Below, piece after piece: positions 17,669 to 26,177 of a DNA stretch of 64,000 nt. The notes beneath the pieces were generated by a model. It was not told the DNA's origin. It ran no database searches and saw nothing but the letters and a program-made list of their open reading frames with translations. The stretch covers positions 1,984,001-2,048,000 of the forward strand of contig NZ_CP173029.1 in NCBI RefSeq assembly GCF_044772865.1, in the 5' to 3' direction. A program made the translations under genes and the position numbers. This stretch comes from Algirhabdus cladophorae (lineage in GTDB: Bacteria; Pseudomonadota; Alphaproteobacteria; Rhodobacterales; Rhodobacteraceae). The first letter of the stretch is position 1; every line of letters starts with the position of its first letter.

Positions 17669-18499
17669 TTATTCGCCCCCTACTGCACGCTTGAGGCGTT
17701 CGATTTCTTCTTCGTCAATGTCATCCGCGGCGCTGTGCGTTTCAGGTTCAGCGTTCCAGTCGGAGATCAGGTTGATCACGGCTTGGGCTGCCACCAAAAC
17801 GATCACGATCAGGATCATCGGTTTCAGCGTCGCGGGAATGGGCGGATCAAAGGCCGTGCCAAACGTTTCCCAGCGGTTAAACTTGGTGATTGCCTCGCCG
17901 TAAGCGCCATAGACCATAGCCGCAGCAAAGAGCACGATCAGCGCGGTCGAGATGCAATCAAACAGCTTTTGCATCCAGCGCGGCACAACGTCATAGAGCA
18001 GGAAAATACGGATGTGACTGCGCTGCTGCATGGCGTAAAGGCCAGCAGTCAGGAACACGAAACCAGCGATCCATAGGGACAGCTCATTGGCCCAAAGCGT
18101 CGGTTTTTCAAACACATAGCGCATGATTACTTCGTACATCATCACGGATGTGAGCAGCACGATCATCATCATTGTGACGCGCCCCAGAAAAATCGACAAA
18201 CGGTCCCAAGGACGCGTGGCCTCAAATTCCATGCCAGCCCGGCGCACAGTGGCGACACCCCAGATCAAAAACACAGGGATCAACGCCAGCGCGATGTAAT
18301 CCCAAACATCCGCAATGCCTCCAAACAATGACAACCCGTTGGGTGTGATGTCATTTCGGGCAAAGACCCCTGCCAAGTTGTCCTGATGACCGCCCCAATC
18401 CAAGATGAATGACGGCATTTGCCACACAACCCAGCCTGTCACAAAGACAAAGGCCATCGGCACGAGCCATTCAATCAGGGTTCCTGATTTCTGGTCCAT
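17669..18499 (-). CDS. dctQ: TRAP transporter small permease (DctQ)
   Basis: 276 residues with an N-terminal hydrophobic segment, another near 65-82 and a C-terminal four-helix DctQ core that starts near residue 100 (TMMMIVLLTSVMMYEVIMRYVFEKPTLWANELSLWIAGF). This makes it longer than the usual 160-200 residues. The acidic tail (DDIDEEEIERLKRAV) is cytoplasmic-like. A strong GGGAGGG ribosome site precedes the ATG. First gene of the dctQ-dctM-phyH-uxaA run, 156 bases after the denD-like stop. Confidence 0.9.
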   Translation of the reverse strand: MDQKSGTLIEWLVPMAFVFVTGWVVWQMPSFILDWGGHQDNLAGVFARNDITPNGLSLFGGIADVWDYIALALIPVFLIWGVATVRRAGMEFEATRPWDRLSIFLGRVTMMMIVLLTSVMMYEVIMRYVFEKPTLWANELSLWIAGFVFLTAGLYAMQQRSHIRIFLLYDVVPRWMQKLFDCISTALIVLFAAAMVYGAYGEAITKFNRWETFGTAFDPPIPATLKPMILIVIVLVAAQAVINLISDWNAEPETHSAADDIDEEEIERLKRAVGGE

Positions 18500-18601
18500 A
18501 TTTCCCTCCCTAGGCAGCGGTTTTTTACCGCTTTTGTCCTCCTCAGCTTTGTCCGCGCGTGCGGTCCTCCCAAAGCCAAGGATTCCGGTTATGGCTCACC
18601 T

Positions 18602-18616
18602 AAACATATGATGTTT
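18602..18616. promoter_or_regulatory. Inverted repeat upstream of dctQ
   Basis: AAACATATGATGTTT is a perfect 6-base inverted repeat around ATG, about 100 bases before the dctQ start in the only non-coding gap of this run. An operator for a local regulator is plausible. A second hairpin, GCGG-N7-CCGC, lies at about 18515-18530. No regulator gene is nearby to support either. Confidence 0.3.
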
Positions 18617-18655
18617 CAAAAAGGGAGTCCCTTTCCGGCCAGAACGTCGCTTGAA

Positions 18656-19630
18656 TTAACCTTTGGGCAAATCATCGTCCATATAGACGTGAATGATGCT
18701 GTCAAAATCAGGCTCCGATTGGAATCCCAAGGCAATCGCCCGTTGCGGATCAAAGTTGCGCGGCCAGCCGTCTACAATTTTGGCAATGGCCGCATCCGCC
18801 TGCGGTTTGATCAAATCGACCGGGCCTTGCCCGGCAATAGACCGCAGTGCCTCGATTTGTTCGGCGACGGTGCAACTGACCCCGGGAAGGTTCAGCGCGC
18901 GGCGTCCTTGCAGCAGATCCGTGTCCAGTCCAGCCGCATGTGTCAGAAACCCAACGGCGCTGCGCGGGCTGGCATGCCAATGGCGCACCGTGTCAGGCAC
19001 AGGCAGGATCGCCTCCATCCCATTGAGCGGTTCACGAATGATCCCAGAGAAAAAGCTGGAGGCGGCCAAATTGGCCTTACCGGGGCGTACGCAAATCGTG
19101 GGCAGGCGCAAGGACAGGCCATCGACAAACCCCTTGCGGCTGAAATCGGAGATCATCGCCTCACAAATCGCCTTTTGCGCCCCATAAGACGTCTGCGGCG
19201 CCGTCAGGAATTCATCGCCAATTTTGTCCGGATAAGGTCCACCGAAAACAGCAATCGACGACGTAAACACGATGCGCGGCACATAGGCCCCACCGGTCGC
19301 CTCATGTTGGGCCCGCAAGCCCTCTAACAGGCGCCACGTGGGATGCATGTTCACATTCCACCCCAGATCGAAATCCGTTTCGGCCTGCCCCGAAACGATG
19401 CTGGCCAGATGAAAAATCACATCAAACCGTTCTTGCGCCAACGCCTCTACCACGCCCGCATCGGCAACACTGCCCAGTCGCATATTGGCCTTGGCCCCAT
19501 TGGGCGGAAACGCGATGTCGTGCAGCGTGATCGACAGGTCCGCGTCCCCGTTCAGGCCGTGCGCCACCAAATGGTGCGCCAGTTTTTGGCCCACCATGCC
19601 ACCGCCGCCAAGGATCAAAACTTTGGTCAT
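18656..19630 (-). CDS. denD: NAD-dependent epimerase/dehydratase family, D-erythronate dehydrogenase-like (DenD)
   Basis: 324-residue extended short-chain dehydrogenase. NAD motif VLILGGGGMVGQKLAHHL at residues 4-21, active-site FTSSIAVFGGP with the YxxxK motif in TSYGAQKAICEAM. The sequence pattern (IFHLASIVSGQAETDFDLGWNVN, PTICVRPGKANLAASSFFSGIIREPLNG) matches the D-erythronate dehydrogenase group, which oxidises D-erythronate to 2-oxo-tetronate. The OtnK, OtnC and OtnI partners known from that pathway are not in the window, so the actual substrate may be another aldonic acid or a uronate. It sits three bases after the preceding hydroxyacid dehydrogenase-family gene. Confidence 0.72.
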   Translation of the reverse strand: MTKVLILGGGGMVGQKLAHHLVAHGLNGDADLSITLHDIAFPPNGAKANMRLGSVADAGVVEALAQERFDVIFHLASIVSGQAETDFDLGWNVNMHPTWRLLEGLRAQHEATGGAYVPRIVFTSSIAVFGGPYPDKIGDEFLTAPQTSYGAQKAICEAMISDFSRKGFVDGLSLRLPTICVRPGKANLAASSFFSGIIREPLNGMEAILPVPDTVRHWHASPRSAVGFLTHAAGLDTDLLQGRRALNLPGVSCTVAEQIEALRSIAGQGPVDLIKPQADAAIAKIVDGWPRNFDPQRAIALGFQSEPDFDSIIHVYMDDDLPKG

Positions 19631-19633
19631 GGG

Positions 19634-20515
19634 TTACTCCAATCCGTTGCGTGCTTTGAGTTCAAGGTAGAGGCCCGAATGATCCTGATCCGCGCCATTC
19701 ATGTTCTCGCTGAAATGCGCGAACCGGTCGCGGATATGTTTGGACACCGGCAATTCCAGATCAAGGCTGGCGGCCTCGGCCAACAGATTGTCCAAATCCT
19801 TGACCTGAAACTTGGTCAATCCGCCGGGCACGAAATCACCCTCGGACATGCGGCGTCCGTGTTGTTGCAAAATCGTACTGTCGGCAAATCCGCCGTTCAG
19901 GGCCGCCCGCACCGCTGCGGGATCCGCCCCACCCTGTTCGACCAGCAACATCGCCTCGGCCACGGCCCCGATTGTCACTGCCACGATGGCTTGGTTGGCC
20001 AATTTAGACAGCTGGCCTGCACCACTAGGGCCCACATGGACGGGCCGTCCCATGGCGCCAAAGACGGGCGTGGCTTGGTCAAACACAGTAGCCTTGCCAC
20101 CAACCATTATGGCAAGGCTGGCACCCTCTGCCCCTTTGGTGCCACCGGACACAGGCGCGTCCAGATGACCAAAGCCGAGGCTGGCCAAATGTGCCGCATG
20201 ATCGCGCGCCTCTTCGGGTTTGATCGACGACATATCCAACCAGACAGCCCCAGCGTTCATGACGTCCGTGATCGCAGGGTCTTTGATCAATCCGCCCACA
20301 GCCACGCCGTCGCTGAGCATGGTGATGATAAAGTCAGCGCCGCGCACCACATCCACAGGGGTATCGCAGACCACTGCACCGTCGGTTTCCAGCGCACGCG
20401 CCTTGTCCAAGGACCGGTTCCATACCTGAACACCGTGACCTGCTGCCAGCAGGTTTCGGGTCATTGGGGCCCCCATTAATCCGGTTCCGATCAAAGCAAT
20501 TTGTGGTTTCGACAC
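19634..20515 (-). CDS. 3-hydroxyisobutyrate dehydrogenase-family oxidoreductase (second paralogue), 293 aa
   Basis: Beta-hydroxyacid dehydrogenase. The Rossmann motif is IALIGTGLMGAPM, the canonical substrate motif LDAPVSGGTKGAEGA is intact, and the catalytic lysine is in GQLSKLANQAIVA. I use GTG 20515 (VSKPQIAL) rather than the longer frame beginning at 20575, because GGGGAGG lies eight bases upstream and the Rossmann fold starts directly after it. This also clears the operator at 20543-20556 from coding sequence. L-threonate dehydrogenase (LtnD) and tartronate semialdehyde reductase are plausible roles given the adjacent DenD-like gene. It is only distantly similar to the 12480-13361 paralogue. 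Confidence 0.82.
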   Translation of the reverse strand: MSKPQIALIGTGLMGAPMTRNLLAAGHGVQVWNRSLDKARALETDGAVVCDTPVDVVRGADFIITMLSDGVAVGGLIKDPAITDVMNAGAVWLDMSSIKPEEARDHAAHLASLGFGHLDAPVSGGTKGAEGASLAIMVGGKATVFDQATPVFGAMGRPVHVGPSGAGQLSKLANQAIVAVTIGAVAEAMLLVEQGGADPAAVRAALNGGFADSTILQQHGRRMSEGDFVPGGLTKFQVKDLDNLLAEAASLDLELPVSKHIRDRFAHFSENMNGADQDHSGLYLELKARNGLE

Positions 20516-20542
20516 TGTGCCAGCCTCCCCTCGAGCAATTTT

Positions 20543-20556
20543 TGTTATCGTTAACA
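20543..20556. promoter_or_regulatory. Candidate LacI-family operator between divergent sugar-acid operons
   Basis: TGTTATCGTTAACA is a 14-base palindrome with a central CG and one mismatched pair. This matches the general form of LacI/GalR-family sites; the E. coli gluconate operator TGTTACCGGTAACA differs at two positions. It lies in the 125-base divergent gap, 28 bases from the minus-strand GTG start and 85 bases from the plus-strand ATG, so one site could control both directions. No LacI-type gene is in the window. Confidence 0.6.
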
Positions 20557-20640
20557 TCGGGTCTGGCATTTGCAATTGCTTTCCACTAGGACTTGGCCAA
20601 TTCTTGTTAAATCCGGACGACCATGATGGGGGGGGACCAC

Positions 20641-21393
20641 ATGAAAAGCAGCCGTCTTGAGGGAAAGCGTGTGCTGGTCACTGCTGCGGCACAAGGCATT
20701 GGTCGAGCCTCTGCTCTGGCCATGGCAGAGGCAGGGGCGCAGGTGTTTGCCACGGATGTGGCGACTGATCTGCTGGACAAACTGACCCATGACAACATTC
20801 AGACATCCAAACTGGATGTGCTTGACCTTGCGTCGATTGAGACAGGCGTCGCCACGGCGCAACCAGATGTTTTGTTCAATTGCGCGGGCTTTGTGCACCA
20901 CGGCGATGTCATAACGGCCACTGATGAGGATTTGGAATTCGCTTTTGACCTGAACGTGCGGTCCATGGTGCGCACGATCCGAACTGCGTTGCCCGGGATG
21001 ATCGAACGGGGGGGTGGGTCAATTATCAACATGTCATCCGCGCTGGGGTCTATCATCGGCGCACCAAACCGCATGGTATATGGCACCACCAAAGCTGCCG
21101 TGATCGGCCTGACCAAATCCGTGGCGGTCGACTATATAAAGCAAGGCATTCGATGTAACTGTATCTGCCCCGGCACTGTAGAAAGCCCCAGCTGGCACGA
21201 CCGTGTGACGGCTTTGGGCAAAGAAATGGGCAGCTATGCTGCAGCCCTTGAGGCCTTTGTCTCACGCCAGCCTTTGGGCCGCGTGGCCACAGCCGAAGAA
21301 ATCGCTGCATTGGTGGTTTATCTGGCTAGCGACGAAAGCGCCTTTACCACTGGACACCCCCATATCATCGACGGAGGATGGAGCGGCCAATGA
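20641..21393 (+). CDS. Short-chain dehydrogenase, 2-keto-3-deoxy sugar acid 4-dehydrogenase-like
   Basis: 250-residue classical SDR. Cofactor motif TAAAQGIGRASAL, NAG-type motif FNCAGF, catalytic Ser in NMSSALGS, and YGTTK as YxxxK. The acidic residue after strand 2 (ATDVATD) predicts NAD preference. The sequence resembles the group containing 2-keto-3-deoxy-L-fuconate/rhamnonate 4-dehydrogenases, which make 2,4-diketo-3-deoxy acids. ATG 20641 is preferred over upstream ATGs at 20623 and 20626, because a run of G residues ends six bases before it. Its stop overlaps the next ATG (ATGA). Together with the dehydratase and FAH hydrolase that follow, the 4-dehydrogenase role is a good contextual fit. 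Confidence 0.78.
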   Translation: MKSSRLEGKRVLVTAAAQGIGRASALAMAEAGAQVFATDVATDLLDKLTHDNIQTSKLDVLDLASIETGVATAQPDVLFNCAGFVHHGDVITATDEDLEFAFDLNVRSMVRTIRTALPGMIERGGGSIINMSSALGSIIGAPNRMVYGTTKAAVIGLTKSVAVDYIKQGIRCNCICPGTVESPSWHDRVTALGKEMGSYAAALEAFVSRQPLGRVATAEEIAALVVYLASDESAFTTGHPHIIDGGWSGQ

Positions 21394-23183
21394 CCGATCC
21401 CAAGACCCCTAAGCTACGCTCGCAAAACTGGTTCAACAATCCAGACAACCCCGAAATGACCGCGCTCTATCTCGAGCGGTACCTGAACTACGGCCTGACC
21501 CGCGAGGAGCTGCAATCAGGCAAGCCGATTATTGGGATTGCGCAAACCGGCAGTGATCTAAGCCCGTGTAATCGCCACCATATTGAGCTGTCTAAACGCG
21601 TGCGTGACGGGGTTATTGCAGCAGGTGGCACAGTCATCGAAATTCCTGTGCATCCGATCCAAGAGACCGGAAAACGCCCTACTGCCATGCTGGATCGCAA
21701 CCTTGCGTATCTGTCGCTGGTTGAGACGCTTTATGGCTATCCCATTGACGGTGTGGTGCTGAACATTGGCTGTGACAAGACCACGCCTGCCCTTCTCATG
21801 GCTGCAGCCACGGTCAACATTCCAGCCATTGCCCTGTCTGTCGGGCCAATGCTGAATGGCTGGTTTCGAGGCCAGCGCACGGGATCTGGCACCATCGTGT
21901 GGAAAGCCCGCGAGATGATGGCTGCAGGTGAAATTGATGCGGATGGATTTATGGACATGGTGGCCAGTTCCACCCCCTCTGTGGGCTATTGTAACACTAT
22001 GGGCACGGCCACCACCATGAACTCGCTGGCCGAGGCGTTGGGCATGCAATTGCCCGGTTCCGCCGCGATCCCAGCGCCCTACCGCGAGCGTGGTCAGATC
22101 AGCTATGAGACTGGCAAACGCATCGTCGATATGGTCCATGAGGATCTAAAGCCGTCGGACATTATGACCCGTGAGGCGTTCGAGAATGCGATCGTAGTGA
22201 ACTCGGCTATCGGCGGGTCCACCAATGCGCCGATCCACCTGAATGGCATCGCCAAACATCTGGACATCGAACTGACCAATGATGACTGGCAAAAGCTGGG
22301 GCACAAAGTGCCTTTGCTGGTCAATCTTCAGCCAGCTGGCGAATATCTGGGCGAGGATTACCACCAAGCCGGCGGTGTGCCTGCCGTGACCGGTGAGTTG
22401 ATCCGCGCGGGCGTGTTGCCCCATCCTGACGTTATGACAGTGAACGGCCAAACTATGGGCGAAAACTGTGCCAAGGCCGAGCCAAGCAATACGGATGTCA
22501 TCCACAAAATGCTAACGCCCATGGTCAAGGATGCAGGTTTTATCAATCTGTCCGGCAACCTCTTTGACAGCGCCATTATGAAGACCTCTGTGATCAGCAA
22601 AGAATTCCGCGACCGCTATCTTTCGAACCCCGAGGATCCCGAGGCGTTCGAGGGGCGTGCCATCGTGTTTGACGGGCCCGAGGACTTTCACCATCGCATC
22701 GACGATGAAAGCCTTGGCATCGACGAGCATTGTATTTTAATCATGCGCGGGGCTGGTCCCATTGGCTATCCAGGTGGGGCTGAGGTGGTGAATATGCGCC
22801 CCCCGGCTTACCTGTTGAAACGCGATATCCATGCCCTGCCCTGCGTGGGAGACGGGCGGCAATCGGGCACATCCGGCAGCCCGTCCATTCTGAATGCCTC
22901 CCCTGAGGCAGCGGCTGGTGGTGGTCTGGCTTTGGTGGCAACGGGCGATACCGTCCGCATCGATCTGCGCAAATGCACAGCGGATATGCTGGTGGATGAG
23001 GCAACGCTTGAAGCCCGCCGCGCGGCCTTGGTCGATGGCAAAATGCCAGTGCCCGACAGTCAAACACCGTGGCAAGAGATCTTTCGCGCCAAGGTGAGAC
23101 CGTTTAGCGAGGGTATGATCCTCGACGGCGCAGATGCCTACCAAGACATCGCCCATAAAGGCCTGCCCCGCGACAATCACTAG
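21390..23183 (+). CDS. IlvD/Edd family sugar-acid dehydratase
   Basis: 597-residue iron-sulfur dehydratase of the dihydroxyacid/phosphogluconate dehydratase family, here probably acting on an aldonate (arabinonate, xylonate, fuconate or galactonate type). Cluster and magnesium ligands are visible: cysteines in SDLSPCNRHH, NIGCDKTTPALLM and GYCNTMGTATTMN, plus the C-terminal GDGRQSGTSGSPSILNASPE region. ATG 21390 (MTDPKTPKL) overlaps the SDR stop; another ATG at 21378 sits too close to GGAGG to use it. A length near 595 is that of the pentonate dehydratase branch. Second gene of the four-gene operon. Confidence 0.87.
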   Translation: MTDPKTPKLRSQNWFNNPDNPEMTALYLERYLNYGLTREELQSGKPIIGIAQTGSDLSPCNRHHIELSKRVRDGVIAAGGTVIEIPVHPIQETGKRPTAMLDRNLAYLSLVETLYGYPIDGVVLNIGCDKTTPALLMAAATVNIPAIALSVGPMLNGWFRGQRTGSGTIVWKAREMMAAGEIDADGFMDMVASSTPSVGYCNTMGTATTMNSLAEALGMQLPGSAAIPAPYRERGQISYETGKRIVDMVHEDLKPSDIMTREAFENAIVVNSAIGGSTNAPIHLNGIAKHLDIELTNDDWQKLGHKVPLLVNLQPAGEYLGEDYHQAGGVPAVTGELIRAGVLPHPDVMTVNGQTMGENCAKAEPSNTDVIHKMLTPMVKDAGFINLSGNLFDSAIMKTSVISKEFRDRYLSNPEDPEAFEGRAIVFDGPEDFHHRIDDESLGIDEHCILIMRGAGPIGYPGGAEVVNMRPPAYLLKRDIHALPCVGDGRQSGTSGSPSILNASPEAAAGGGLALVATGDTVRIDLRKCTADMLVDEATLEARRAALVDGKMPVPDSQTPWQEIFRAKVRPFSEGMILDGADAYQDIAHKGLPRDNH

Positions 23184-23207
23184 ATATCAGCACTAAGGAA
23201 TTCACAC

Positions 23208-24056
23208 ATGAAATTGGTACGTTACGGCGACATGGGCGCTGAAAAACCCGGGATGATAGACAGCGATGGCACCTTGCGCGATCTCAGCGCCCATGTAAGC
23301 GACATCACTGGGGATATGCTGTCAGATGCATCGCTTGCCGCTCTTGGCGCGCTTGATCCCGCCAGCCTACCAGTTGTTGCGGGCAGCCCTCGCATCGGTG
23401 CCTGCGTTGGCAATATCGGCAAGTTCCTATGCATCGGTTTGAACTATTCGGACCATGCGGCTGAAACTGGCGCGGATATTCCCAAGCACCCGATTTTGTT
23501 CTTTAAAGCCAACTCCGCCATCGTGGGTCCAAACGACGACGTGGTCATGCCGCGCGGCTCGACCCACACGGATTGGGAAGTCGAACTGGGCGTGGTGATC
23601 GGCACCAAGGCAAAATACGTGACCAAAGAAAACGCGCTGGACCATGTAGCAGGCTATTGCGTCGTTAATGACGTATCCGAACGCCACTTTCAGACGCAAC
23701 TGACCGGCCAATGGACCAAGGGCAAATCCTGTGACACCTTCGGCCCAACCGGCCCTTGGTTGGTCACACGCGATGAAGTGGAAGACGTGCAAAACCTTTC
23801 CATGTCCCTCGACGTGAATGGCAAACGGATGCAAACCGGCAATACCAACACAATGATTTTTACTGTGGCCGAGATCATTGAACATCTGTCGGGCCTGATG
23901 ACCCTGCACCCCGGTGATGTGATCACCACGGGCACCCCCCCGGGCGTTGGCATGGGGATCAAACCGGCCCCTGTGTACCTTAAAAAAGGCGATGTGATGA
24001 GCCTGACGATTGAGGGCCTCGGCACGCAAACTCAGAAAGTGGATGAAGACGCATGA
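23208..24056 (+). CDS. Fumarylacetoacetate hydrolase family protein, 2,4-diketo-3-deoxy acid hydrolase-like
   Basis: 282 residues. The FAH-fold metal site is seen as DWEVELGVVIG (E-x-E) after FKANSAIVGPNDDVVMP, with CIGLNYSDHAAETG earlier and TGTPPGVGMGIKP near the end. In sugar-acid operons this branch cleaves 2,4-diketo-3-deoxy-fuconate or -rhamnonate to pyruvate and a 2-hydroxyacid. AAGGA precedes the start by nine bases. The stop overlaps the next ATG by four bases. Other FAH-family roles (ureidoglycolate lyase, hydratase) are possible, but the preceding dehydratase and 4-dehydrogenase favour the diketo-acid step. Confidence 0.83.
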   Translation: MKLVRYGDMGAEKPGMIDSDGTLRDLSAHVSDITGDMLSDASLAALGALDPASLPVVAGSPRIGACVGNIGKFLCIGLNYSDHAAETGADIPKHPILFFKANSAIVGPNDDVVMPRGSTHTDWEVELGVVIGTKAKYVTKENALDHVAGYCVVNDVSERHFQTQLTGQWTKGKSCDTFGPTGPWLVTRDEVEDVQNLSMSLDVNGKRMQTGNTNTMIFTVAEIIEHLSGLMTLHPGDVITTGTPPGVGMGIKPAPVYLKKGDVMSLTIEGLGTQTQKVDEDA

Positions 24057-24985
24057 GCAAACCTGGATTACTGTTGATCGGTGGTGCGACCGAGCGGATG
24101 ATGGAACGGTTTGAAGCCGAATTCACTGTTACCCGCAAAGACGATCTGAACGGCACCAATGACGCTATCATCGCTGTGGCCACCAATGGGCACGACGGTG
24201 TCCCTGCCCCAATTATGGCCGCACTGCCCAACCTAAAAGTCGTCAGTTGTTACGGCGTGGGCTATGACGCGATCGACACTGCGGCCTGCAACGCGCGCGG
24301 TATCTTGGTCAGCCATACGCCCAATGTACTCAACGATGATGTGGCCAACACGGCGATTTTGCTGATGTTGGGTGTCAGCCGGTCTGTCGTTCGCGATGAC
24401 GCCTATGTACGGGCGGGCAATTGGGTCGCCAAAGGAAATGCCCCCCTGACCAATTCTGTGGAAAATGCCAAGGTCGGCATCCTCGGCATGGGCCGTATTG
24501 GCGAGCGGATTGCGGAAAAACTGACGGTCTTTACCCCGCATATTCAATACCACACACGCTGTCCCAAAGATGTGCCCTACAGCTACAGCGACGATCTGAT
24601 GGCAATGGCTGCTGACGTGGATATCCTGATAGCCATTGTCCCCGGCGGTCCTGCCACGGACAAACTGATCAATGACGACGTGCTCAATGCACTTGGCCCT
24701 AACGGGATGCTGATCAACGTCGCACGCGGCTCGGTCGTGGATGAGGCCGCCATGGTCAAAGCCCTGCAAGACGGGCGTTTGGGCTATGCAGGCCTCGATG
24801 TGTTCGAGGCGGAACCCAAAGTGCCAGAGGCGCTGTTCGAGATGGAAAACGTCTTGCTGTTGCCTCACGTGGCCTCTGCAACCCACGAGACGCGCCGCGC
24901 TATGGGCGATTTGGTAACCGACAACCTCTCGGAATACCTCAAGTCGGGTCAAGTACTGACCCCGATCCCCGAGTGCCAAACCTAG
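24053..24985 (+). CDS. D-isomer-specific 2-hydroxyacid dehydrogenase
   Basis: 310 residues with the NAD motif VGILGMGRIGERIA, catalytic Arg in INVARGSVVDEAAM, Glu in LDVFEAEP, and His in LLPHVASATHETRRAMG. These are hallmarks of the hydroxypyruvate/glyoxylate reductase branch. As the last gene of the SDR-dehydratase-FAH operon it could interconvert glycolate/glyoxylate or a lactate-type product released by the hydrolase. Followed by a strong terminator at 25011-25038. Confidence 0.85.
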   Translation: MSKPGLLLIGGATERMMERFEAEFTVTRKDDLNGTNDAIIAVATNGHDGVPAPIMAALPNLKVVSCYGVGYDAIDTAACNARGILVSHTPNVLNDDVANTAILLMLGVSRSVVRDDAYVRAGNWVAKGNAPLTNSVENAKVGILGMGRIGERIAEKLTVFTPHIQYHTRCPKDVPYSYSDDLMAMAADVDILIAIVPGGPATDKLINDDVLNALGPNGMLINVARGSVVDEAAMVKALQDGRLGYAGLDVFEAEPKVPEALFEMENVLLLPHVASATHETRRAMGDLVTDNLSEYLKSGQVLTPIPECQT

Positions 24986-25010
24986 GTTTCTTTAGTCCCT
25001 GAATACCTAA

Positions 25011-25038
25011 AAAAGGCGGGTCAAATGGCCCGCCTTTT
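25011..25038. terminator. Bidirectional rho-independent terminator
   Basis: AAAAGGCGGG at 25011-25020, an 8-base loop, and CCCGCCTTTT at 25029-25038: a perfect 10-base stem with A/T tracts on both sides. It lies between the convergent 2-hydroxyacid dehydrogenase and comE genes and can serve both. Confidence 0.9.
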
Positions 25039-25050
25039 CTACGTCAAAGA

Positions 25051-25605
25051 TCAGCTTGCAACTGACTTCATAAATCGATCCCGGATCACAACAGGATCCA
25101 TTGTGATCACCGGCAGTTTGATGTTGCCACTGTCACATTTGACCACAATCACCGTCATCTTTTTGCTGTCGATGGCCGCTTGCAGCACCTTGCCGGTGTC
25201 TACATCCTGACACACCACAACATTCTCGCAGCCACAGGCCTCGGCCACTTTTTCCAGCTTGGTTTTGGCGCCGGCATAGGTGGGTTGATCACCAGTCGAG
25301 CCATAAGAGCCGTTATCGATAATCATCAAAATGTAGTTGTCGGCCACATTGTTGGCGATTGTTGGCAGTGTGCCAAGATTGGTCAAAACCGAGCCATCCC
25401 CATCAATGGAAATGACGGTTTTGTCTTGGGCCAGTGCCAGACCAAGGCCAATGGACGATGACAGGCCCATGGTGCCCAGCATGTAAAAGTTTTTGGCGTT
25501 GTCATCGATCATATGCAGCTCTTGGCTCGGTAGGCCAATGTTACAAACAACCAGTTGATCGCGCAGGATCGGGGCGATGTCTCGCAGGATTTCAGAACGG
25601 ATCAT
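25051..25605 (-). CDS. comE: Sulfopyruvate decarboxylase, beta (ThDP-binding) subunit
   Basis: 184 residues. Carries the thiamine-diphosphate motif starting SIDGDGSVLTNLGTL and ending with the asparagine of IIDNGSYGSTGDQ. The alpha subunit is encoded separately upstream, so together they form a split decarboxylase of the sulfopyruvate/phosphonopyruvate type. This would produce sulfoacetaldehyde from sulfopyruvate. ATG 25605 (MIRSEILRDI) overlaps the alpha-subunit stop (ATGA), which fixes the start. No sulfoacetaldehyde acetyltransferase or sulfolactate dehydrogenase lies in the window, so the substrate rests on family resemblance. Confidence 0.8.
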   Translation of the reverse strand: MIRSEILRDIAPILRDQLVVCNIGLPSQELHMIDDNAKNFYMLGTMGLSSSIGLGLALAQDKTVISIDGDGSVLTNLGTLPTIANNVADNYILMIIDNGSYGSTGDQPTYAGAKTKLEKVAEACGCENVVVCQDVDTGKVLQAAIDSKKMTVIVVKCDSGNIKLPVITMDPVVIRDRFMKSVAS

Positions 25606-26108
25606 TGGTCGCCGTAGCCTCCCCAGAAGGACGCATCGGTCAGGATCGCCACAGGTTTGTTGCACATGAAGGTGTATTTCAGGATCGCATCCAACTCGTC
25701 TGCATCACTTTCTTTGTGGAAGTGATAAGTTGGGATCGCCATTTGGTTCAACAGCGCCTTGGTATGCACAGCCATTTCGACCTGACAGGCCACAGGCTCG
25801 CGCAACTCACCGCGGTAAGAGATCAACATCGGCAAGGGCATCCGGTAATACTGGATCAACGTCGCCAGCGTGTTGATCGTCACACCGATTGCTGTGTTTT
25901 GCATGATGATCGCAGGCCGTTTGCCGCCCATATAGGCGCCCGCGCACAGGCCCATGCCCTCGTCTTCTTTGTTGGACGGAATGTGGTAAATCTCGTCGTG
26001 CTTTTCCACTTCGTCAATCACGCCCGCCAATTGCTTGCATGGTACGGTTGTGACAAAGCTAATGCCGTTGTTCACAAAATCCGAAACTATTTTTTCGTTT
26101 ATTGACAT
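25602..26108 (-). CDS. comD: Sulfopyruvate decarboxylase, alpha subunit
   Basis: 168 residues corresponding to the pyrimidine-binding half of a ThDP decarboxylase. The cofactor-activating glutamate lies in SNKEDEGMGLCAGAYMGGKRP, and the VTTVPCKQLAGVIDEVEK start is typical of ComD. A good ribosome site (AGGGGT) precedes the ATG. It follows glk by 69 bases on the same strand, placing it at the end of the pot-glk-com run. Phosphonopyruvate decarboxylase, from the same superfamily, is normally one chain, so the split form favours sulfopyruvate. Confidence 0.82.
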   Translation of the reverse strand: MSINEKIVSDFVNNGISFVTTVPCKQLAGVIDEVEKHDEIYHIPSNKEDEGMGLCAGAYMGGKRPAIIMQNTAIGVTINTLATLIQYYRMPLPMLISYRGELREPVACQVEMAVHTKALLNQMAIPTYHFHKESDADELDAILKYTFMCNKPVAILTDASFWGGYGDQ

Positions 26109-26177
26109 ATAGTTACCCCTAGTTAGCGCCTGTCCTTCCCTTAGGGTATTGTGGCCGCTCTGACCAGATGTTTTCGT

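Noticed and set aside
18617..18631. AAAGGGAGTCCCTTT as a terminator after denD
   Set aside because: The palindrome leaves almost no loop, so a stable hairpin needs an unpaired centre and a short five-base stem; left unlisted as a terminator.
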